From: Henckelia pumila
Taxonomy: Eukaryota; Streptophyta; Magnoliopsida; Lamiales; Gesneriaceae
Direction of reading: 5' to 3'
NCBI RefSeq assembly: GCF_033568475.1
Contig: NC_133122.1
Location: 78,887,442 to 78,951,441 of the forward strand
Length of the DNA: 64,000 nucleotides
Made by a program: the position numbers and the translations under genes. Positions 34,688 to 46,082 of this stretch are shown piece by piece (the stretch's first letter is position 1; every line of letters starts with the position of its first letter). The notes below the pieces were generated by a model, which did not search any database, had not been told where the DNA came from, and was given only the letters and a program-made list of their open reading frames with translations.

Positions 34688-37475
34688 CTAAATATGGCTA
34701 ATTATCTCAATCCCATCTTCTTTTTCCCTATCATCTTCTTGTTTACGAACAAGAAGCGGCTTCAAAGTGTAGAATTTAGCACAAAATACATAGTAAACCA
34801 AGTTCAGCAGCTGCATAAGTGTGATCAACCAGTAAAAGTACTCCAACTTCCCTCTATTCAAATTATCATCTGGCAACCAGTTCGATCCGTCTGCCCCTTC
34901 GCTGTACTTGTGCACAAGAGTAACCAAAAGGGTACTGGTGTAACTTCCCAGAGAAATCGAAAGCCAGAAAAACGCAGTTGCTGTGCTTCTCATGCTCTCT
35001 GGAGCTTGGTCATACAAAAACTCGAGATGCCCGATGGACATGAAAGCTTCGGCTATCCCATGCAGACTATACTGAGGCAGCAGCCAAAATACCGAAACGG
35101 GAATCGTTTCTCCAGGTTTGTCGATCAAACCATTCGTCAGAGCTGTGTTTTTACGGTGGAGTTCTATAAAGCCGGCAGCTAGAGTGGCTAACAACGAGAT
35201 TCCGAACCCGATTCCCATACGGGTCAGGAAAGAGATTCCTCGCTCGAGGCCTGTGAATCTACGAGTCAAGGGGACGAAAATCCGGTCGTAGAAAATGATG
35301 GTGGTTAGCATGAAGGCTTGAGTGAAAACGGACATGGATGCAGCTGGGATTTGGAAGCTTTTCGTGAGATGTCTGTTCATGGACTTGGCTTGTTGGAGGG
35401 AGAAAGTGTTTTGCTGTGCTGATGCTGTGATGAGGATGATTCCGGCGGCCCAAATGGGACCCATTCGGATCAGGGATTTGAGTTCTTCCACCCGATGGCT
35501 GGTGCTGAGGTTCCATAGATTCGGGGCTTTGGGGTTGTCTTCTTCTGTTACAATGCTGCCTTTGTCCAAGAACCTGAGAATTTCATCGTCTTATTATAAC
35601 ATATAAATCTAATTATTTTCTGTGATATTGTTTTTAAATTATAGATTCTGTAAAATTCAGAATTCCTCTGTGTCACTCAAAAAAAAAAAATACAGGTAAC
35701 GAGACAAAATGTAACCAAACTTTAAAAACTATTCAGTGCGGGTTCTTTTTTTTCCAAAAAACTTTATAATTTTATACGAACTCACTCCATATTTTTTGAT
35801 GGTGAAATCAAGTTTCCCATTAACAGAGATAGCAGCATCCGAGATCTCCTCGTTTTCATACAGCAAACTATGATCCGAATACCATGCGCAGGCCTTTCCT
35901 CTTCCGGTACGCCCCGCCACCACGCACCCTGCAGACAAACCGCGTAAGATGTGGCTGCCGACTGGGATCCATTTTCCGATTATAAAGGGTTATCCAAATA
36001 TGAATGCAACTCATTGATAATAGCCCATCGGCAACAGTAAGGGATACCATAGTCCCCAGTCCACTCCCGTTATATTCTTCCTGAAATATAAACCGATATC
36101 AACTGTATTTGCAACAAAGATTGATGCCCCCATACAAAAATAGTACCAGTTGAAGAATTTCCGCAGGTTCTCAATCTTTTGTTCAGGGTCGTTTTCGTCG
36201 AATTGGTCCGCCCCGAATTGAGACGACACATGGCCGGTTTCCACCGGAACCAAATGATGTATAGTAACAGTGAGAACATAGAGTATTGCAAAGCTTGGCC
36301 GGAATTCAGCCTCCGTTGCAAGTTCATCGTTGTTTGCAAGGTGGGGGACGTAAGGGTAGGTAGAATGGTTGATAATTGGTCAATATGATCATTCCCTGTG
36401 TCAATAAATTAAAGAAAAATTTAGCTAGAAGATATATGTTTTACGTGGGTTGCAATATTTCCTGCCTTCCAACTTTATCAAGTTATAATTATAACAATAG
36501 TTTTATATTTAATTTGACTAACTTTTTTTTTTGGGTTTCCCAACTTGTAATGATATAATATGTCCACTAATTTTGTGTAATATACTACCTCTAGACCCAA
36601 ATATAAATACCACATTTCATTTCCATTCGTCTCAAAGTTTAGTTTTAATATTTTGGAGGAGACTGACGTGTGTTTTCAAAATACATCCGAAGTGGAAATT
36701 TAAAACTTCTGCATCTAGGGGCTATTATGGCCTAGAAATGAAATAGGTATTCATCTTGTTCAAAGTAACACAAGTTTGTTTACTCTTATGATTTATTAAA
36801 TTATTACTAAATTACCCTGCTGAATCTTTCGATCATCCTTAACTTTATAAGCTTAATTAAGTGTATACCAAATTTCGTTAAGTTGGAATTACTCAATCAT
36901 AAAATGCCTTAGATAAATGGATACTAAATGAAACTTAACTACTTGGTATATCAATTGAAGCAATCGTTATGGTCCAAAATCTTCCAGCGAATGCATCGGC
37001 TACGAAGGCTCCCGAGTAACGGGGTCATGGCTGCAGTCCCACCAAAGTTTGTGGAGAGTATTGGCTTCCTGAGTGATTGGCAACGATGTAGTTGGGTTGT
37101 TAAAATGAGCTTATACATGTTTGAACAAAACCCATACCACACGCCAATTTCTGCACATATTTCAATTGCTGCACAATAGTAACATGTCACATTAAAAAGT
37201 ATCGATGAATATAGCATAAAATATCTTCTGATACAACTAACCTAATTGTTCTATTATGTGTGTAATTAGCAATACAAATTTATGGGGAACAATAGTAATT
37301 ACCATAAGATAGCATCATTTCTTTCCTGAATATGTGACTGCTCCATATTGAATAAGTCAAGAATATAAATATTAGATATGAAAGTATGATGATCATAAAG
37401 GATTAATCTTACGTACCGATTATAAATGGCCCTAGTGATGAAACCGCCCTGATTGGTTTTGGAATTTCGGCCCAT
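34688..37475 (-). CDS. NPF3.1: NPF3.1-like nitrate/nitrite-type transporter, frameshifted
   Basis: Four exons on the - strand. Exon 1 (37475-37417) reads MGRNSKTNQGGFIT then a GTACGT donor. Exon 2 (37168 to about 36940) has AIEICAEIG, SNMYKLILTTQLH and STNFGGTAAMTPLLG. Exon 3 (about 36365-35786) has GADQFDENDPEQK, FFNWYYFCMGASIF and SLLYENEEISDAA. Exon 4 (35573-34688) is fully open, with FLDKGSIVTEEDN, RVEELKSLIRMGP, TIIFYDRIFVP, FTGLERGISF and EAFMSIGHLEFLYDQAPESM. These are hallmarks of the NRT1/PTR (MFS, 12 membrane helices) family, closest to Arabidopsis NPF3.1, which moves nitrite/nitrate and gibberellins. Exons 2 and 3 need about six single-base corrections, whereas exon 4 (about 295 codons) needs none. 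Either a recent pseudogene or local sequence error. An ATG with only a short N-terminal tail is used because nothing else fits upstream. Confidence 0.85.
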
Positions 37476-38289
37476 TATGCTCTTTCATAATTATTCCCTT
37501 ATTTTGCTGCAATTTTTTTTTTGGTTTCTATGGTACCAAATGCGGCCCCTTAATGCTGAGTTCTTATAGGCAGTTGCAGCAAGTAAGCAGACAGGAATTT
37601 GTGTATACCGTCACTTTTAACTTTACTAGTAAGAAAGCACGTGCGAGCCACTATTGAGTACACATAATTTATTTATAATTTGTGAGTTAGATTCCATAGA
37701 GTTATAATGATTTTATTTAGAATTTATTTCCTCAAAGTAAAATACACCTGCCGTTGAATATATATTATAATATTTAATTTGGATTAAAATAAGTTATGGC
37801 TTTGACCACAGCCTATCAAGAAATTATTGGAAGCCAATTCTTTCAAGTGAAAAACGTCCACGACAACCACAAACTAAATAAGAATTAGATGTCGAGTAAT
37901 GATAATTATGAGAGAAGAAAATATTGTAAATTAGATATAGGGTTTAAATATTCAATTAATGTTCAGAATTATGAGAGTTCGAATAAAAATCATTAATCAT
38001 TCCCTATTCATTTTAATTTAAAAAAAAAACTAATAAAATCGAGTTAGTTCCTAAATTTGGTCCTTCATTGATAATTGCTTTTACTATTAAAAAATCATTT
38101 CTTCTAAATCACGTTTTATGGATTATTGTTGATGACTATATGAAATGATAACATTAATTATTAGTATTAGCATTTAATAATTTTAAAATATTAATTGTAT
38201 ATAGAAATTCATATTGTTAATTAATTTATAATATAAAATGAATCTAACATTTCATTTAGCACTAATCAAAAAAATATTATCGTAAAGTT
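37476..38289. other. AT-rich intergenic DNA, 5' flank of the transporter
   Basis: No coding sequence. It would contain the transporter promoter; no specific element can be supported from sequence alone. Confidence 0.4.
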
Positions 38290-40200
38290 GAGTAAATATT
38301 AGGTTTATATATATTATTAAGTTTGGTAAAATTAAAAAATATTTGTTTACTGATTGTTAATTTTCACCCTATTGAAACTTTTCGCGGTTACATATGTTCG
38401 CCATCATTTACAATTTCAATTGATAAGATAACTAATTTTTCATTTTTTAATTATAGATCAAATCAATATAGTATATGAGAAAGTCATAAAAACATAAACC
38501 ACATATAGTTAACAGCCACTAATATCTCTTATTTACATTTTTATCCCAAACTAATTTTCAATCCGTACGAAATAGTATGAGAATAAAAATGCGCGCAAGT
38601 ATTTCACAATTTTTGAAAAGTTTTGTCATTTCATTCACAATTTGAACGATTTTGCTTTTGGTAGAAAAGTACATTTTACAATTGTTCATGAATTAATAAA
38701 TAGTGATTTTAACCAATAAAAAGTGAGTAATTTCAGGTTTATATATTTAGTAAGTTTGGATAATTATTAGTTAACATGTTGTTCTTCATATCGATCTATT
38801 ACAAAAATATCAAAGGATCTCAAAAAATATTGTTTTAAATTTTATTTTTTTAGAATATTACTAGCGGAAGTTTTTAACTTTTTGTTTTTATCTTAAAAGG
38901 TTTAATCATTCAATTCACAATTTGAAAAGTTTTGCTTTTGGTAGATAATTACATTTGTACATTGTTCATGAATTCAAAAAAATTTATATTTTAACCAAGA
39001 AAAAGGGGAGTAACATCAGGTTTATTTAATTCTTAAATTTTTATAATTATAATTTAACATTTTGAGTTGCTCATATCTGATTTATACATAAAATAAACAA
39101 GGTCTCAAAAAAGAATTTTTAAATTTTATTTTTTTTTAAATATTACTATCGGAAGTTTGAAATTTTTGTTTTTATCTTAGAAAAGTTTGTCATTTCCATT
39201 CACATTGTTAACATTTTGATTTTGGTAGAAAATTACATTCCAAAACAGTTATAAAAAAAATAGTATTGTATATAAGGGCAAATAGAGAATAAAAAGATTT
39301 AAAACTTGTCCGATAGTAATGTTTTTAAAATAGAATTAAAAAATAATTTGGAGACCTTGATATTGTTGTATAAATATATATGAACACAAAAGGTTAAATA
39401 ATAATTATACAAACTTAATAAGTTATATAAAGTGCTAATATTGACGTCACTTGTTATTGGTCTTGAATTTCAAAATTTTATATTTTAAACGATGTCGATA
39501 TATGGTGTTACCATCAGGTTTATATAATTAAGTATATTTTTGTATAATTTATTAGTGTAACATTTTGTTCTTCCCTTATCTAATATACAATAAGATCAAG
39601 GTTGCTCAAAATCATACTGTTAATTTTATTTTTTTTAAAATTACTATCGGTAAGTGTTAAATTTTTGTTTGTATCTTAGAAAATTTTGTACATTTCATTC
39701 ACAAGTTGAACAGTTGTGTCTTTTGGTAGAATATTACATTTTTGACATGGCTTATGAGTTCAAAAGAATTTATTTTTAACCACATAAAAAGTGAGTCGTA
39801 GTAGAATCTATATAATGATTAAGTTTGTATAATTAGTTATTTAACATTATGTGTTCATATCTACACGGATACAAAAATATCAAAGTCCTCACAAAATATT
39901 TTTTAGATTTTATTTGTAAGAACATTACTAATCGGAAGTTTTAATTTTTTTGTTTTTTATAGTTTTGAAATTATTTACAATAATAGTTTTCTTTTAACTG
40001 TTTTTGGTTGAAAAAATACCTCTACATTGTCCAATAGATGGTGAAAAATATTTATTTGTTAGACAATTAAACAACTGAGTAATCAAACTGATTATAATGA
40101 TTAAGGGTTGTTATTTGTATAACCTTTTCATTTCTAATACAAATAAAAATATATAAAACTTAGTAAATATATATCCGTTTTTAATTTTTAATTAATAATA
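38290..40200. repeat. degenerate ~285-bp repeat array with an inverted unit
   Basis: A landmark CAGGTTTATATAATTA-like recurs at about 38732, 39014, 39508, 39800 and 40084 (a weaker one near 38302), and ATTACTATCGGAAGTTT-like at 38858, 39137, 39644 and 39926. Spacings are 282, 494, 292 and 284. The double-length interval holds an inverted copy (TCCGATAGTAATG near 39310). Between landmarks, blocks such as GGTAGAAAATTACATTT and GTGAGTAA also repeat. Units are strongly diverged and very AT-rich, like an old satellite or repeatedly inserted MITE. Confidence 0.75.
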
Positions 40201-40395
40201 TGTTTTTTCAAATATTACCTATGAGAATTTTTAATTGTTTGTTTTTCTCTTGTCAAAACTGATTTTCTTTACAAAATTATTTCCGTTTATTTTAGTTAAT
40301 TAATTAATTAATTAAAATGCAAACAAATCCACCCATTTTGTTTTTCTCTTATTTCAAGAACTGATTTCGTTACATAAATATTTCCTTTTATTTTG

Positions 40396-41180
40396 ATTTT
40401 ATTTAAAATCAATTTAATTAGAATGAAAAAGAATCCCACCTAAAAAATGAAATTATGGAAAATTTATTTTAGGGCCTCATTTATATTGTAACATTTTTTT
40501 GATTCATCTTATTCTAATCAACACACTATTACTCAAACTAAATAATGCATTTAGATTAATGTGTAAATAATATAACAAGCCAGGTATTTTGTATTATATT
40601 TATATAAAAGTTTATTTCTTTTACTTTTAGGTTTCTAGTTAGATAAATGACTTTTACATTTTATATCCTTATTTGTATTCACTTTTTTTTTTTGTTGATA
40701 CATAAAATTGTGTAGTATAAAAGGGCAAAGTTGTAAATTCGACAAATTGTAAAAACTTTTTGGCCTTTTTAGTTCATACTATTTAGATAAGATTTATAAT
40801 AGAAAATCCAATTAATTAAATGAAAAAAATCCCACAAAAAACATGAAATTATGAAAAATTATTTTAGGCTCAGTTATATTGTAACTAGCTTTTTGATTCA
40901 TTTATGCTACACTCAACACACTATTACTCACCTAATGAATTCATTTAGTTAATGTGTAATAATTAACAAGCTATTGGTATTTTGTATTTGATTTCAAATA
41001 TAAAGAGAGTTTATTCATTTTACTTTTATGTCCTAGTTAATAATGTGACTTTTTACATTTATATCCTTATTTGTATGTAACGTTTTACATAAAATTGTGT
41101 AGAATTTGAAAAGGGCAAAGTTGTTAAATTCACAATTGTAACACTTTGCCCTTTTTATTCATATTTTTTAGATAGGTAAG
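40396..41180. repeat. direct duplication with a 390-bp period
   Basis: Two adjacent copies of about 390 bp. Landmarks AAGGGCAAAG at 40721 and 41111, AACACACTATTACTCA near 40520 and 40917, and ATCCCAC near 40432 and 40828 keep the same order and spacing. Identity is clearly above that of the neighbouring array. No coding content. Confidence 0.82.
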
Positions 41181-41682
41181 AGAGATGAAGTCTGATTGAT
41201 CCATTTAAGATTTATGCCATCAAGTCTTGAAAGGTTTTAGTTGGGATGCTTTCAAGTTATATAGCTTAATACAACCACCCTTGAAAATAGGGCAAAAAAG
41301 TTCATCATTTTTATGCATTTATCTATAACACATCGATACATCATATAATTCTGAAGTTTTAATTATCTAAATAAAAAAAAATGTGTTTTTCTTTTCATTC
41401 CGAGCTTGTTGATATTCTCAATGAAATCTTAAACATGGGGGATTTTCGGCTCATTGTTTATCTGTGATTCTTTTTCTTTTTAATCTGTTTATCTGTGATT
41501 TTGATCCGCAATGATCCTTGATAGCGTAAACGATCGAGATCGACAAACATTAAAGACCAAATTTATAATTTCTCCGATATTATAATTCTGGAATTTACTT
41601 TTAGTTTCTTGAAAAAATAGAAGTCATGTTCATATTATTTATAACTTAGAATGACATGGTTAGTTTTAACGCATTATAATTC
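41181..41682. other. AT-rich intergenic DNA
   Basis: No gene, RNA or repeat recognised in this stretch. Confidence 0.4.
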
Positions 41683-41986
41683 GGGAAAATTGTTTTTTTG
41701 GTCCTATATATTTGTCACTTTGCGATTTCAGTCCTTTATATTTTCAGATTTCAGTTTTAGTTCGCTATCTTTATTTTTTTGACAATTTTAGTCCTTTTTC
41801 CGACGTGGCTCCAATTCAGTGCTGATGTGGAGCTGACGTGTACAGTGCCATGTAAGCATTTTTTAATAAAAAAAACCGAAATTGCCAAAAATCAAAACAT
41901 GCAGGACTAAAACTGAAATATGAAAACATAGAGGACCAAAATCGCAAAGTAACAAAACATATAAAACTAAATTTTCAATTTTTCCC
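41683..41986. mobile_element. 304-bp MITE with 8-bp target duplication
   Basis: The ends are GGGAAAATTG and CAATTTTTCCC, and the terminal ~80 bases on each side are imperfect inverted repeats (TTTTGGTCCTATATATTTGT against its complement, with CACTTTGCGATTT and AAATCGCAAAGT). TATAATTC flanks it on both sides (41675-41682 and 41987-41994; one base of end overlap is possible). An 8-bp duplication fits hAT-type transposition. It has no coding capacity. Confidence 0.85.
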
Positions 41987-42362
41987 TATAATTCCTAATG
42001 AAGTTAGGACAATGTGTTCTCCAAGATGACATCTGATCATGTCAATTCTGACAGGAAAATTATGGCTTTTCCAATTACAAAATGGGTGTTAGATATTTCG
42101 TTTCTTAACAATTTAGGCTCATTTTTCATTTTCATCTCTCTTTATTTAAATCATCGATCACGAGAAGAAAATGATATATAAACATGACGATTTCAATATT
42201 TGATCGGTTATTCCAATCGTTGGATTTTGTATATATGTGTATGTATATATAAGGATCGGAGAAAAACATGAATTTCTGATTATTGAAGTATAGCTTTTGA
42301 AAATTTGAGTGCTTTGGCGAGATTTGGAGAATAAATCGCGCGTTTAATTTGAATTATATTTA

Positions 42363-42490
42363 GGTAGTGCTTTGGAGATTTTTTAAAAAACACTTCTCAT
42401 TTTTTTTTTCACAAATTAAAATTTAAAAATTTTGTGAAGAAAAAACTAAAAAACACTTTTTAATAGCTCTCTCAAGTCTCAAACACTACC
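42363..42490. mobile_element. 128-bp MITE with TTA target duplication
   Basis: GGTAGTGCTTTGGAGA at one end and TCTCAAACACTACC at the other are inverted repeats, and the flanks are TTA (42360-42362) and TTA (42491-42493). The TTA duplication and GG start fit Tourist-like elements of PIF/Harbinger transposons. Confidence 0.8.
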
Positions 42491-42493
42491 TTA

Positions 42494-43102
42494 GAAACAA
42501 AAGTTTAATTATGCAAATGCTATATATGAAGTGCAGATGTAAAAATAGAAGTTTTGTTGAGCAACATATGAAATGATATCATATTTTGTAAAATAAAGGG
42601 AAAACTATTTTGTATTTTTTTTTTAATTCCCGACTGTTTGAGAACCCTATTTATCAAAGGTTTAAAACCATAAATAAATGAATATTATATATTTGGTAAG
42701 CTATAGCTAGTGGGCTTAATTGAAAGCTACAGTGGCATTTTGTTTATGATAACAAACAATTGATGAAGGGCATGCCAATTAATTACTGTATACTTATTAT
42801 TGTTTATTATGGACATTAACCAAAGCTAGCACGTCTTTTATTTTGATTGTTTGTGTAGAAATTGGTTGCGTAAGTGATGTAAATTGTGCCATTTTCGTAG
42901 AGCGGATAGCGTTTAAAGCAGATTTATGAGTTTCACCATTAAGTGGAAGCAGCAGTCAATTCACAGAGTTCCAATTAATTGGAATTCATGAGATTCACGT
43001 AATTATTTATCAAGTTTTTGTTATGTGCTTCAACAAGATCTTACTACATTTAAGGACAAATTAAACCCACAAAACGAAGAATTAAAAGTTTTAATGTATG
43101 TT

Positions 43103-43135
<33 letters not shown>

Positions 43136-44085
43136 TATTTATTTATTTTATGACACTATTAATTATTATAACACAATTAAGTAGTCGTTTTCGAATCGGA
43201 TCTCTCTCACTTTTATCGTGTGTGTGCATTTTTGCATGGAATTAGAATAGGGATACAGATAGGACGTAATAAAGGTTCAAATAATTGCATACCAAAACCA
43301 ATCCATGGCCCATGGGGGTTGGTAGCACTCACATGCACATGCATGCATGATTAATATCATATAAATTACTAAATTTATTTTAAAAAAAATCCAAGAATTT
43401 AATTTTATATTATAATTAAAAATTTAGACCATCAATCATTAATGGGAAGATGATGGATGTCGCTTGATCAAATGCCTAATTTTCGAATAAATGAAGTTAC
43501 AGTTTCCGGTTGGATTATCCAAACCAGAACCTGCAATGTGGACCATTTGGGTCACCACTTTAACATAAATTGGGCTAATGTTTGCGTGTCGACTCTTTAA
43601 AACATGCATATTTGATACTTGTGTTAATATGTTCAAAAAAAAAAAAAAAAATTCTAGCTATTTGACGCCACATATTTGCATTCTAAGGTTAGGTCATATT
43701 ATTGGAAATTGAATTTGAGGCTTTTTGAATCCAATCATTAATTGGAGGAAAAATTTGACGTGTATGATTATGTTGATGAATTGTTGTCATGTATAATGTA
43801 TTACTTGGACAGTTCTGGCCGGATAAAGTATTTGGTAAAGCCCAAACCTCTCTGTGTAAATCTAAGACTTATACGAATAGGTCTTCATCAGTGAAGTTCT
43901 AACACAGGCCCGAATAATTGTGGTCCAATCAAAGACACCATATAATTTAATAGGCCCAATTTTTAGAGTTTCCGAGATTTTCATTTGCCATTTGTCTCAC
44001 AGATCTGTGAAGAGTTTTTGTGGTGTTCCAATTTGTTATAAATCACAAGAGATAAGAAGATGAGTCATGTGTAATTTTTATTAAA
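42494..44085. other. AT-rich intergenic DNA with a TA microsatellite
   Basis: No coding sequence. It contains a (TA)n run at about 43103-43137 and a 16-A run near 43637. Confidence 0.5.
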
Positions 44086-44089
44086 CTCA

Positions 44090-44207
44090 ATAGAATATAA
44101 ATATTTTCATTCTAAAATCAAGATTTGTTATCCGAATTATTGAACTAAATAGAATATAAATATTTTCATTCTAAAATCAAGAGTTGTTATCCGATTATCC
44201 GAGGAGA
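44090..44207. repeat. 59-bp tandem duplication
   Basis: TAGAATATAAATATTTTCAT and the following CTAAAATCAAGA..TTGTTATCCGA occur twice with a period of 59 bases and only a few differences, indicating a recent local duplication. Confidence 0.85.
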
Positions 44208-44240
44208 AGTAATGGATGAATTTTTTAATATTGCATTTTA

Positions 44241-44882
44241 GGCCATCTCCAACCATAAAATTCATTTTGGTACAAGTTATTATTAGAATATTGTATACAA
44301 CATCCATCTTCAACTCATTTATTTCAAATCTTACACTAAAAGAAATATATATTCTTGGAATATTCCTTTTCTTTTACATATATTAATTTTCTTTTATTTA
44401 ACATTTTTTTACAAATTTAAAATAATGAAGAGTAATGTTTATATTTCAATTTAGTTACAAATTGTATTGTTGTATTAATTATTTTCATTTGTATTAGAAT
44501 ATTATATTATTTAAAAATTAAATAAAATCATTCTTTAAGTTATTTATAATTAATTTTAATAAATAAATATTTAAAATCAAATAAAAAATTAAACATCTTG
44601 TTATAAATTAAATTGAATAATTATAATTACATTTTTTTGTTAGAATATTTAATTATTAAAACAATAAAATAAATATTATATTATTACCTAAACATTATAA
44701 TTAAATAATAGTATTAAAAAGAGAAAAAAAAAAAAGAAAAAAGAAGACAATGTTCGCACCAAATTTGGTGCAAGAGCTTTTAATTAGGGGCGCTATTTTT
44801 GTGCAAAAAATAGCGCCCTCATTAGAAAACCAATATGAGCACCGAAACTTTCACTTCATTTTGGTGTCGATTGGAGATGGTC
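44241..44882. mobile_element. 642-bp MITE-like element with TTA target duplication
   Basis: The ends GGCCATCTCCAACC and GATTGGAGATGGTC are inverted repeats, flanked by TTA at 44238-44240 and 44883-44885. Near the right end is a strong hairpin, GGGCGCTATTTTT / AAAAATAGCGCCC (44789-44819). The interior is AT-rich and non-coding. PIF/Harbinger-type non-autonomous element by end and duplication. Confidence 0.82.
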
Positions 44883-44993
44883 TTAGTTACAATGTGATCT
44901 AAGCCGGATTTCTATTTTGAATGACGTAAAATGAGAGCGAACATTTCATTAAGTTGAGAACATTTAAAATAAACTGTTGCAAACATTACCTAA

Positions 44994-45101
44994 ATAATGT
45001 TTACAACATCTAAAAATAAGTGATTGTGGATTTTTTTCTTTAACCTATTTGTAAATAAAAAAATACGCGATAACTTATTTTTAGAGTTTGCAAACACCAC
45101 C
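44994..45101. mobile_element. short MITE, ~108 bp
   Basis: ATAATGTTTACAACATC then TAAAAATAAGT on the left mirrors ACTTATTTTTAGAG then TTTGCAAACACCACC on the right. The flanks are TAA and TTA, so a perfect target duplication is not shown. The right end resembles the MITE at 42363-42490 (AAACACTACC). Confidence 0.5.
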
Positions 45102-45200
45102 TTAAGCTATGTAATTCGAATACCGATGTTGTTGATTTATCCACTTCTTCAGTTATTATAAAAAAAAAGAAATAGCTAGCAGTAGTAGATAATTTTATAC

Positions 45201-45480
45201 CCAAATAATGTGAACTCCACGGCTTCGAGCAACCTCAACAGTCTTGATTACATTTGGCACAATAGCTTCAGCACCTCTTAGATGTGAAGGACTACTTGGG
45301 AATACAAAATCTTTCTGTTTATAAAAATTACTAAACATTATCGTTATAATAAAGAATTGATAGAAGCTGAGTGATGTTATATATGTATATAGGCAAGAAA
45401 TAAATAAAGTGAAATGTAATTAAATTTACCTGCATGCCTATTACAAGAAGAGCGGTGCTCTTCCACTTGGATTCACTCAT
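45201..45480 (-). pseudogene. isochorismatase-family hydrolase fragment
   Basis: Exon 1 (45480-45430) reads MSESKWKSTALLVIGMQ and ends at a proper GTAAAT donor. Exon 2 (45314-45201) starts after a CAG acceptor with KDFVFPSSPSH and continues RGAEAIVPNVIKTVEVARSRGVHIIW, in the same frame, before another donor. This is the N-terminal third of a plant isochorismatase-like hydrolase (family consensus TALLVIDMQNDF..IVPNV). The catalytic Asp of LLVIDMQ is Gly here, and the exons with the Lys and Cys of the D-K-C triad are absent; MITE DNA follows instead. Most likely a truncated duplicate. No stop or shift occurs in what remains. Confidence 0.78.
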
Positions 45481-46082
45481 TTCGATATAGATTAGATCAC
45501 TTGGATTTTATGTGTGAGTGCACATTTATGATATATCCTTATTATCTAATTATGTTACAATCACAATATCACATAATTTTTGGTCATTATTATGGTGTTC
45601 AAAACATCTTATACGACCAAACATTATAACAGCTTGCCAAGAAAAGTTGATGTTGCATCAACTCCCATACTACCGTATTTAAAATATGAAATACATTGAA
45701 ATTAATATACCAACTAATTAATAACCCAAATTATCTGGATTAAAAACATTATTTCACCTTTCCTTATATACAGGATATATATTACGAAAGAATTGGAACG
45801 ATTGCATGTTTCCCAAAACTGTCAGTTAAAAAATGTGCTCTTCGATCACTTAATAACATCTGACTCAGTAAAATTTAATAACAACTAACTCAGATCACCC
45901 TCAATGTTGCACAATAGAAATACTTTGGTTTGAGAATGTTAGAGACTCCGAATCCGATGATATAGATGTTAGAAACCAATCCTTTCGTCGCATCAAAATA
46001 TAGTGTGAGATTGCTTGTTTATAAATTGGACTTTCGAATACTGTAGATCTTCATGTTGTAACAACACGTTTGAACTTTCAGT
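45481..46082. other. spacer without recognised feature
   Basis: AT-rich DNA between the hydrolase fragment and the end of the LETM1-like gene. Nothing is recognised. Confidence 0.4.

Noticed and set aside
34694..35182. 162-codon + strand frame
   Set aside because: It is the antisense shadow of the last exon of the NPF3.1-like transporter.
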